Source: an uncultured Bacilli bacterium
GTDB taxonomy: Bacteria; Bacillota_I; Bacilli_A; RF39; UBA660
DNA length: 6,988 nt
Assembly: GCA_934130045.1 (NCBI GenBank)
Contig: CAKOXI010000040.1
Span: 1 to 6,988 of the forward strand
Reading direction: 5' to 3'
The notes under the pieces: model-generated
Told to the model about the DNA's origin: nothing
Database searches by the model: none
What the model saw: only the letters and a program-made list of their open reading frames with translations
Position numbers and translations under genes: made by a program
Part shown: in pieces, positions 1-5,055 of the stretch
Numbering within the stretch: the stretch's first letter is position 1
How the letters are laid out: every line of letters starts with the position of its first letter

Positions 1-20
1 TTTTTACAAATAGTTAACAT
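1..20 (-). CDS. 5' end of an unidentified gene running off the left edge
   Basis: Only six whole codons are visible (M-L-T-I-C-K), starting with ATG at 20-18 and open to the window edge, so no function can be given. The case for a real gene is its upstream region. A near-perfect Shine-Dalgarno (AAAGGTGGT, 36-28) lies 8 nt before the ATG, and two promoter-like sequences sit further upstream (127-104 region and 75-47). In Bacillus subtilis the genes after dnaD-nth are ypoC and ponA, but six residues do not allow that comparison. Confidence rests on the initiation signals, not on the protein. Confidence 0.5.
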
Positions 21-27
21 TTTTATT

Positions 28-36
28 ACCACCTTT
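28..36 (-). promoter_or_regulatory. Ribosome-binding site of the left-edge gene
   Basis: AAAGGTGGT differs at one base from the ideal AAAGGAGGT and ends 7-8 nt before an ATG at 20-18. It is the main evidence that a gene begins here. Confidence 0.55.
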
Positions 37-46
37 TCTATTATTC

Positions 47-75
47 ATGATATCATTTTTTACTGTTTTTATCAA
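47..75 (-). promoter_or_regulatory. Candidate sigma-A promoter P2 for the left-edge gene
   Basis: On the minus strand TTGATA (75-70) is followed after exactly 17 nt by TATCAT (52-47). Each hexamer matches the consensus at 5 of 6 positions, and TGA directly precedes the -10, giving the TGn of an extended -10. Transcription would start near 40 and give a leader of about 20 nt that still contains the whole Shine-Dalgarno. Confidence 0.6.
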
Positions 76-103
76 TATTATTACTTATCTTATTTATGGA
101 AAA

Positions 104-132
104 ATTATATCATTTTTATTAATTATTGTCAT
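104..132 (-). promoter_or_regulatory. Candidate sigma-A promoter P1, -35 inside the nth 3' end
   Basis: ATGACA (132-127, within the last codons of nth) is followed after 17 nt by a perfect TATAAT (109-104), preceded by TGA as an extended -10. The start would be near 97, giving a leader of about 77 nt to the ATG at 20. Together with P2 this suggests a well-expressed gene just outside the window. The match is seen directly; activity is inferred. Confidence 0.6.
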
Positions 133-745
133 TATTTTTATAATAATCACACATGTTTTTTAATTTGCACGTACTGCAACTAGGATTTTTTGATTTACAA
201 TAATATCTACCAAATAATACTAATTGATGATGAAGTCTACCTAAATTTTTATAATTAAAAAATTTATTTAATTTTTTCTCTATAGCTTTAACATCATCAT
301 CCAATTTAGCTAAACCAAGTCTAATACTAACTCTAGCTACATGTGTATCAACCGCAATGCAATTCTCATCATACAAATTACTAAGTACAACATTAGTAGT
401 TTTTCTTCCAACACCTTTAAGTGATTCTAAATAAAATCTATCATTTGGAACAATTCCATTATAATTTTTAATTAAAGAATCAGCAATCTCCTTAATATAA
501 ATGGCCTTTTTATTAAATGTACCAAGTGGTTTTATAATATTAGCTATATCACTTGTTGATGCACAAGCTATAGATTCTAAACTGGGATATTTATTAAATA
601 ATTTACTTGTAACCATATTAACTTTTTTATCGGTTGTTTGGGCACTTAACATAACTGCAATCAACAGTTCATAATCCTTATTATAATTTAATTCACACTT
701 AGGATTTGGAAATAATTCATCTAAATATTCAATAATATTATTCAT
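119..745 (-). CDS. nth: Endonuclease III (DNA glycosylase/AP lyase)
   Basis: Base-excision repair enzyme that removes oxidised pyrimidines and cleaves the DNA backbone at the abasic site. The 208-residue protein has the usual family length. The helix-hairpin-helix reads LKGVGRKT (109-116), with K115 in the place of the catalytic Schiff-base lysine. D133 in VDTHV is the catalytic aspartate. The [4Fe-4S] cluster motif C-X6-C-X2-C-X5-C is complete at C183, C190, C193 and C199. The ATG at 745-743 lies inside the end of dnaD (8 bp overlap) with only a weak upstream GGTTGA, so translation is probably coupled to dnaD. The dnaD-nth pairing is a conserved Bacillota arrangement. The end of the gene carries the -35 box of the next promoter. 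Identification is secure. Confidence 0.97.
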   Translation of the reverse strand: MNNIIEYLDELFPNPKCELNYNKDYELLIAVMLSAQTTDKKVNMVTSKLFNKYPSLESIACASTSDIANIIKPLGTFNKKAIYIKEIADSLIKNYNGIVPNDRFYLESLKGVGRKTTNVVLSNLYDENCIAVDTHVARVSIRLGLAKLDDDVKAIEKKLNKFFNYKNLGRLHHQLVLFGRYYCKSKNPSCSTCKLKNMCDYYKNNDNN

Positions 746-1391
746 TACTATTCAACCAATCATAATCTATTAGATCTTTTTTTTCTATTTTTTCTTCTCT
801 TTTAGTTTTAAAATTATTTTTATTCTTTTCTACATCATCTTTATTATTTATTCCTTTTTTCTTCCATTCATATAAAATTTTATCAATATATCTTAAATTA
901 GTAACACCATTAAAAACAGCTTCTTTTAATGCTAAAATAATCAATTCTTCACTATAGCCTATTTCCTTCCAACCATTTATAAGTTCATATTCAACAGGAG
1001 ATAGTGTTCTTGCAAATTCACGTTCAAACGTATCAAATAAATTTTCAGTTTCTTCTTTATTTTGTGAAGAATCATTTACAACTAAAAAAGCTAACTTACT
1101 ATATAAATTTTTAAAATCAATATATTCTTCTCTTATATTATTATTTTTTCTAACACTTATAGATAAAAACCCTTTTTCCTCTAAGGAACTTACTTTTTCT
1201 AAGACTTCTGGAATAGTTAAACACATTTCATCAGAAATTTTCTTAGGATTAAAAATATCACTATCATTTAATAGGTATATTATTAATAATAATTCATCAC
1301 TAGATAATTTTAAATTTTTATAATTTAACAATAATAATCTTGGAAAAGATACATTACCACTTTCTATCAGTTTTATAATATTTTCCATCAT
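738..1391 (-). CDS. dnaD: DnaD-family replication initiation/restart protein
   Basis: DnaD acts with DnaB and DnaI in Bacillota to load the replicative helicase at oriC and at stalled forks. Numbering from the chosen start (217 residues), a winged-helix-like N-terminal region spans about 10-86. The C-terminal DnaD/DnaB2 helical domain spans about 118-181 and ends in YIDKILYEW (168-176), the YxxxIxxxW signature of the family. A lysine/asparagine-rich linker then leads to the terminal YDWLN, like the YxWL ending of many DnaD proteins. I chose the ATG at 1391 over the upstream ATG at 1403 because GGTGAT (1401-1396) is a Shine-Dalgarno correctly spaced for 1391. The 1403 codon has no such site, and a TATAAT at 1413-1408 would start RNA at about 1401. 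A start at 1388 is also possible. It overlaps nth. Confidence 0.93.
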   Translation of the reverse strand: MMENIIKLIESGNVSFPRLLLLNYKNLKLSSDELLLIIYLLNDSDIFNPKKISDEMCLTIPEVLEKVSSLEEKGFLSISVRKNNNIREEYIDFKNLYSKLAFLVVNDSSQNKEETENLFDTFEREFARTLSPVEYELINGWKEIGYSEELIILALKEAVFNGVTNLRYIDKILYEWKKKGINNKDDVEKNKNNFKTKREEKIEKKDLIDYDWLNSNE

Positions 1392-1395
1392 ACTA

Positions 1396-1401
1396 ATCAC
1401 C
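1396..1401 (-). promoter_or_regulatory. dnaD ribosome-binding site deciding the start
   Basis: GGTGAT pairs with the anti-Shine-Dalgarno and ends 4 nt before ATG 1391. This is equivalent to about 8 nt from the GGAGG core position. It overlaps the alternative ATG at 1403, arguing against that codon. Confidence 0.55.
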
Positions 1402-1407
1402 ATAAAT

Positions 1408-1436
1408 ATTATAAACGATTTTTAGTTAAAATTCCA
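1408..1436 (-). promoter_or_regulatory. Weak candidate promoter for dnaD-nth
   Basis: A perfect TATAAT (1413-1408) lies in the short gap before dnaD. At 17 nt upstream is TGGAAT (1436-1431), only 3 of 6 to the -35 consensus. Initiation near 1401 would give a leader of about 10 nt beginning at the Shine-Dalgarno. In so AT-rich a sequence this may be chance. Confidence 0.3.
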
Positions 1437-1439
1437 CTT

Positions 1440-2090
1440 TTATTTTGGTATAGTTATAACTTCATAATCATCATCAGTTATTTTTAATGCATAATAACAA
1501 TTTTCTTCTATTTCATAATTATCAACCCATTTTGTATAATTTGATTCCTTAAATAAATTTTTTATATCTTTGGAGTAAAAAACTGCTTTTATATTATCAT
1601 TAACATTAAATTCTTTATCTAAAGATATAAAAAAAATAAAATCGCAATTACTTATATCTTTATTTATACCACTTTCTACAATACAAAAATTATATTTATT
1701 ATTATTAATACTAACAATATTATTATTTCCAACAATTGAATAATTAGAAAAATTCACATAATTTCTAATATAATCCTTCATAGTATACTTAATATTTATG
1801 TCAATTTTAATATTATTTTTAATAAAAACATTATCCAACTTATTAGACACAAATTTACTTAAATCATTATTAAAATCCTTACTATTTTTTAAATCAAGAA
1901 CTAATAAATTGTTCTTATCTTTGTCCATAATTAAAATTGCCTTATTATTACTAGATGATAAAAATGTAAACAATATTTCATTTTCATATAAATTAAAATT
2001 AATTTTTTCAATGGAGACATTTTTTACCTTATAACTAATTATTAATAAACAAATACAAAACATAATAATAATAAATACAATTCTTTTCAT
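1440..2090 (-). CDS. Membrane-anchored protein of unknown function
   Basis: I do not recognise a family with confidence. The 216-residue product starts with K2-R3 and one hydrophobic helix (about 4-20), then about 195 polar, asparagine- and lysine-rich residues. This fits a signal anchor with an extracytoplasmic domain, or an uncleaved lipid-free signal peptide, since no lipobox is seen. Cysteines are C12 and C14 (in the helix), C136, C149 and C198; there is no histidine and no glutamine. Residues 38-68 and the end (about 198-214) faintly recall the first strands and last strand of ComEC-type metallo-beta-lactamase domains, but the metal ligands are absent. The gene lies 36 bp after cca and 48 bp before dnaD, roughly where Bacillus has ypmB, another single-helix membrane protein, though I see no sequence match to YpmB. 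AGGGTG (2103-2098) serves as Shine-Dalgarno. Codon and base use match its neighbours. Confidence 0.75.
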   Translation of the reverse strand: MKRIVFIIIMFCICLLIISYKVKNVSIEKINFNLYENEILFTFLSSSNNKAILIMDKDKNNLLVLDLKNSKDFNNDLSKFVSNKLDNVFIKNNIKIDINIKYTMKDYIRNYVNFSNYSIVGNNNIVSINNNKYNFCIVESGINKDISNCDFIFFISLDKEFNVNDNIKAVFYSKDIKNLFKESNYTKWVDNYEIEENCYYALKITDDDYEVITIPK

Positions 2091-2120
2091 AAAAAAACAC
2101 CCTATTATAAGGTATGTTTT
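2091..2120 (-). terminator. Terminator-like hairpin after cca overlapping the next ribosome-binding site
   Basis: Beginning 7 nt after the cca stop codon, AAAACAT-A-CCT (2120-2110) can pair with AGGGTGTTTT (2103-2094), with one bulged A and one G-U pair. The loop is TATAAT. The 3' arm runs into a seven-T tract (2097-2091) that ends at the ATG of the next gene. The Shine-Dalgarno AGGGTG of that gene is in the 3' arm. The hairpin could terminate cca transcripts, limit translation of the downstream gene, or both. Confidence 0.5.
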
Positions 2121-2126
2121 GTCGTT

Positions 2127-3224
2127 TTATTTATACTTTAAATTAATATAACTCAAAATAATTTCATTTTTATTTTCTAAACGGTTGCTTAAAATTAAAT
2201 GTTCTATATCTTTTATTATATCACCAATATCATATTTTTTATTTACAATATCTTTTAATGAATTTAAATCAAAATTGATTTCACTACTATTGTGAATTGG
2301 TAAGGAATTATATTTTTCTTCTATTAAATTAGTATCTATATTTTTTACCTCTGCAGCTATTTTTAATATAGTTAAATTATTATTATAAATTACATGATTA
2401 TCAAATAAATCCTTATCATTAAGTTTATTAACCGATGTTATGATATATTTTTCTGCATTTGAAAAAGAATAAGTATCAATAACTCCTAACTGACACCAAA
2501 TTCCCATAAGGGATGGAGTAATTATTAATTTATCTAAATTCTTAAGTTCTAAATGTTTATCTAAACCAAATTCTAAAATTAAATCAATTCCTCTTTTTAT
2601 ATTAGGTGATAAAAAAATTTTCTCAAGTTCTTTTCTTTTATAAAAATATGACAAATTACTTAATAAATATCCATATTGTTTGATATAAATTTTTAAATTT
2701 TCATCAATTTCAAAATTTAAAGTTGTAGCAAAACGTATAGCTCTTAAAATACGTAGAGAATCCTCCTTAAGACGTCTCTTAGGATTACCAACCATTTTTA
2801 TTAAATGATTATTTATATCATCTCTCCCCTTATAATAATCAATATAATTTAAATCACTAGTTAAACAAATAGTATTCATAGTAAAATCACGTCTTTTTAA
2901 ATCCGTTTTTAAATTTTTAACAAATTTAATTTTTTTAGGATGTCTAGAATCAATATAACCAGATTCTTTTCTGAATGTCGTTATTTCATATCTTTTATCC
3001 TTATAATTTAATACAAATGATCCATATTGACTAGTAGTTATTTGTTCACCAAATATATTTTTTAAATCAAGTTCCGTTGCACTTGTACAAATATCAACAT
3101 CACTATTTTCATGATTCATATAAAAATCTCTAACGAATCCACCAACAATATAAGCTTTGAAATTATTATCTTCTATTTTTTTTAAAACCTCTATAGCATC
3201 ATTTAAAATAAATATCACCTCCAA
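2127..3224 (-). CDS. cca: CCA tRNA nucleotidyltransferase (class II)
   Basis: Adds or repairs the 3'-terminal CCA of tRNAs using CTP and ATP without a nucleic-acid template. The 365-residue frame shows the class II nucleotidyltransferase head. GGFVRD lies at 28-33, with metal-binding D42 and D44 in SDVDI. RRDFTMN is at 111-117, KGRDD at 132-136, and the nucleotide-selecting EDSLRILR at 154-161. A helical C-terminal part follows that is short and diverged, as in small Bacillota enzymes. The start is uncertain. The only standard start codon is TTG at 3224, but it lies at the edge of a nearly perfect Shine-Dalgarno (GGAGGTGAT, 3222-3214), so ribosomes positioned by that site should start about 8 nt further on. 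The in-frame codon there is ATT (3209-3207), giving 360 residues. No ATG or GTG is suitably placed. It is probably reached partly by read-through from hup. Confidence 0.96.
   Translation of the reverse strand: MEVIFILNDAIEVLKKIEDNNFKAYIVGGFVRDFYMNHENSDVDICTSATELDLKNIFGEQITTSQYGSFVLNYKDKRYEITTFRKESGYIDSRHPKKIKFVKNLKTDLKRRDFTMNTICLTSDLNYIDYYKGRDDINNHLIKMVGNPKRRLKEDSLRILRAIRFATTLNFEIDENLKIYIKQYGYLLSNLSYFYKRKELEKIFLSPNIKRGIDLILEFGLDKHLELKNLDKLIITPSLMGIWCQLGVIDTYSFSNAEKYIITSVNKLNDKDLFDNHVIYNNNLTILKIAAEVKNIDTNLIEEKYNSLPIHNSSEINFDLNSLKDIVNKKYDIGDIIKDIEHLILSNRLENKNEIILSYINLKYK
3214..3222 (-). promoter_or_regulatory. cca Shine-Dalgarno that contradicts the TTG start
   Basis: GGAGGTGAT is fully complementary to the 16S rRNA 3' tail. 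It overlaps the second and third codons of the TTG reading and sits 8 nt before an in-frame ATT. The U-tract of the hup terminator ends directly before it. Confidence 0.75.
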
Positions 3225-3246
3225 AAGAAAAAAGGCAAAATGCCCT
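3223..3246 (-). terminator. Intrinsic terminator of hup
   Basis: AGGGCA (3246-3241), a TTT loop and TGCCTT (3237-3232) form a six-pair stem with one G-U pair, starting 11 nt after the hup stop. The T-rich tail runs from 3233 to 3223 with one C at 3227. The stem is short, so partial read-through into cca is likely. Confidence 0.7.
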
Positions 3247-3257
3247 CATTCTTAAAA

Positions 3258-3530
3258 TTAGTTTAAAGCTTCTTTTAACTTAGAACCAGCTTTAATTGTA
3301 ACAGCCATTTTAGCAGGAACTGGTACAACTTCTCCTGTTCTTGGATTACGTGCAGTAGTTGCTTCTTTTTTCTTAGCAACAAAAGTACAGAAACCAGTTA
3401 ATGTAACTTTACCTTCTTTTTTTAATCCTTCTTCAACACTTTCCATCATTGCATCTAAACTACGAGCAGCATCTGCCTTTGTTAAACCTGTTTTTTCTGC
3501 AATAGCATTTACTAAATCTGTTTTTGTCAT
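3258..3530 (-). CDS. hup: HU-family DNA-binding nucleoid protein
   Basis: Small abundant protein that binds and bends DNA as a dimer and organises the nucleoid. From the chosen ATG (3530-3528) it is 90 residues, the normal HU length. It starts MTKTDLVNAIAEKTGL, and the DNA-intercalating arm reads RNPRTGE (61-67) with the tip proline P63. The ending KAGSKLKEALN matches the conserved C-terminus. A longer frame reaches to 3620, but the extra residues do not resemble HU. The Shine-Dalgarno AGGAGGT (3542-3536) sits 5-6 nt before the inner ATG. Two oddities: C48 replaces the usual glycine in GFGxF, and the residue before RNP is alanine, not glycine. Tandem promoters upstream and a terminator downstream suggest a mainly monocistronic transcript. 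Its codon use is visibly less AT-rich than its neighbours, as expected for a highly expressed gene. Confidence 0.97.
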   Translation of the reverse strand: MTKTDLVNAIAEKTGLTKADAARSLDAMMESVEEGLKKEGKVTLTGFCTFVAKKKEATTARNPRTGEVVPVPAKMAVTIKAGSKLKEALN

Positions 3531-3535
3531 ATTAT

Positions 3536-3542
3536 ACCTCCT
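3536..3542 (-). promoter_or_regulatory. hup ribosome-binding site fixing the start
   Basis: AGGAGGT is a near-perfect Shine-Dalgarno 5 nt before ATG 3530 and shows that the longer open frame upstream is leader, not coding. Confidence 0.85.
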
Positions 3543-3575
3543 AAATTGTATATAAGCTATCTTGCCTACATTTAA

Positions 3576-3604
3576 AGAATAACATTTTTTTTTAGGTAAA
3601 TCAA
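3576..3604 (-). promoter_or_regulatory. Candidate hup promoter, proximal
   Basis: TTGATT (3604-3599), a 17-nt spacer and TATTCT (3581-3576) with an upstream TGT forming an extended -10. Each hexamer matches at 4 of 6. The start would be near 3569, giving a leader of about 39 nt with the Shine-Dalgarno intact. Confidence 0.5.
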
Positions 3605-3628
3605 TAGTTTTTATAAACATTTATAAGA

Positions 3629-3657
3629 TTTATATAAATTTTTTTATGTTTTAACAA
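3629..3657 (-). promoter_or_regulatory. Candidate hup promoter, distal
   Basis: TTGTTA (3657-3652), a 17-nt spacer and TATAAA (3634-3629), matching 4 of 6 and 5 of 6. It lies 22 bp after the murE stop. Initiation near 3622 would give a leader of about 92 nt. No GC-containing terminator hairpin is visible between murE and here, so murF-murE read-through may also contribute. Confidence 0.45.
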
Positions 3658-3678
3658 CTAAATAAATAACTGAAAATT

Positions 3679-5046
3679 TTATTTACTAAATATATCTATA
3701 AATTCCCTAACAGTTTCTAGATCACTAAAATGAATTTTATCATGATTTATTACTTGATAATCTTCATGACCTTTTCCTAATATAAGTAAAATATCATTTT
3801 TTTCTAACTTTTTTAAACCTTCAAATATTGCTTCTTTTCTATCATACTTAATCATATAATTATCCTTTTTAACACCGGATATAATATCATTCATAATTAA
3901 ATGATTATCTTCCGTTCTAGGATTATCATCAGTAAAAATTACAAAATCTGATTTAGATGTTGCTATTTCACCCATGATAGGTCTTTTTGTTTTATCCCTA
4001 TCTCCACCACAACCTATAATAGTTATAACTTTCCCTTTTTTATATTCCAAAACATTATCTAAAATATTTAAAACTGCATCAGGAGTATGGGCATAATCAA
4101 TAATAATAACAGAGTCCTTATATCTTAAAGTTTCAAAACGACCACTTGGTGCTTTTAAAGTAGATGATAAATTTATAATTTCCTCTAGAGAATATCCCAT
4201 TTTATTTAAAATAATGAGTAAATTCATATAATTATAAATATTATATTTACCAGGTATATTTAATTTTACATCATACTCTTTATTTTGATATTTAAATGAA
4301 AATTCCACTGAATCAATGTGTAGTGAATATTTTGTTATTTTATAGTCAGCTAAATCATTTAATCCATATAAAATATTATTATTTTCTTTTAAGCAAAAAT
4401 CTTTATAATACTTATCATCACTATTAATTACAGCAACTTTATCATTACGTAAATTTTTAAATAAAATTAATTTAGCCTGTTCATAATTTTCTAATGTTTT
4501 ATGAAAATCTAAATGATCTTGAGTTAAATTAGTGAAAGCTGCATAATCAAATTCAATTCCCATAACTCTACCTAATGACAATGCATGACTACTGACTTCC
4601 ATCGCAATTACTTTTACTTCATTTTTAATACAGTAATCAAACATTTCATATAAATCAATCAAATCTGGTGTTGTGTTATCCAAATCTTTTACTTTGCCAT
4701 CAACATAAAATCCAATTGTACCAATATAAGCAGTTTTAACACCCAACTTAGTTAGAGCTTGATAAATTAAATAACAACTAGTGGTTTTGCCATTAGTACC
4801 AGTAATTCCTATAAACTTTATTTTAGATAATTGTTCATTATATTGCTCTTTTAAATATTTAGCTAAATATTCACGAGTATCATTTACAAGAATAGTAGGA
4901 ACACTGTATTCTCCATACTCTGCAATAATTTGGCTAGCACCTGCTAAAATAGCTTTTTCTATATAATCATGTCCATCAACATATAATCCCTTTATGGCAA
5001 CAAACGTATCGCCCTTTTTTACTTTTCTAGAATCTACTTGTATCAT
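3679..5046 (-). CDS. murE: UDP-MurNAc-dipeptide:meso-DAP ligase MurE
   Basis: Cytoplasmic ATP-dependent ligase that adds the third peptide residue to UDP-MurNAc-L-Ala-D-Glu. Visible motifs (455 residues) are DSRKVKKGD in the N-terminal uridine-binding domain (5-13), P-loop GTNGKTT (83-89), NTTPD (124-128), VSSHAL (151-156) and NLTQDHLDFH (173-182). K192 in YEQAKLILF is the expected carbamylated lysine. GCGGDRDKTKRP (345-356), DNPR (374-377) and GKGHE (424-428) follow. DNPR is the known signature for meso-diaminopimelate over L-lysine. The N-terminus is about 25-30 residues shorter than Bacillus subtilis MurE, yet the start is well fixed: AGGAGAG (5057-5051) is 4 nt before the ATG and overlaps the murF stop. 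It lies 9 bp after murF, so the two are almost certainly cotranscribed and translationally coupled. Confidence 0.97.
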   Translation of the reverse strand: MIQVDSRKVKKGDTFVAIKGLYVDGHDYIEKAILAGASQIIAEYGEYSVPTILVNDTREYLAKYLKEQYNEQLSKIKFIGITGTNGKTTSCYLIYQALTKLGVKTAYIGTIGFYVDGKVKDLDNTTPDLIDLYEMFDYCIKNEVKVIAMEVSSHALSLGRVMGIEFDYAAFTNLTQDHLDFHKTLENYEQAKLILFKNLRNDKVAVINSDDKYYKDFCLKENNNILYGLNDLADYKITKYSLHIDSVEFSFKYQNKEYDVKLNIPGKYNIYNYMNLLIILNKMGYSLEEIINLSSTLKAPSGRFETLRYKDSVIIIDYAHTPDAVLNILDNVLEYKKGKVITIIGCGGDRDKTKRPIMGEIATSKSDFVIFTDDNPRTEDNHLIMNDIISGVKKDNYMIKYDRKEAIFEGLKKLEKNDILLILGKGHEDYQVINHDKIHFSDLETVREFIDIFSK

Positions 5047-5055
5047 AAAACTCTC

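Noticed and set aside
100..117. AT-only inverted repeat after nth (AAAAAT/ATTTTT) as terminator
   Set aside because: The stem has six A-T pairs and no G or C, and it overlaps the perfect -10 of a better promoter candidate.
1798..2034. Open frame of 78 codons on the plus strand
   Set aside because: It is antisense to the unknown membrane-protein gene, low in complexity (Leu/Ser-rich), and has no convincing ribosome-binding site.
3531..3620. N-terminal extension of HU by 30 residues
   Set aside because: The extra residues do not look like HU, and the Shine-Dalgarno and promoter lie inside this stretch.
3628..3640. Palindrome ATTTATATAAAT followed by T residues on the plus strand
   Set aside because: All A-T, no plus-strand gene to terminate, and such palindromes are expected by chance in this base composition.
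3531..3678. Riboswitch or T-box leader before hup
   Set aside because: No GC-bearing stems, T-box motif or known riboswitch core is visible. The region is explained by promoters and leader.
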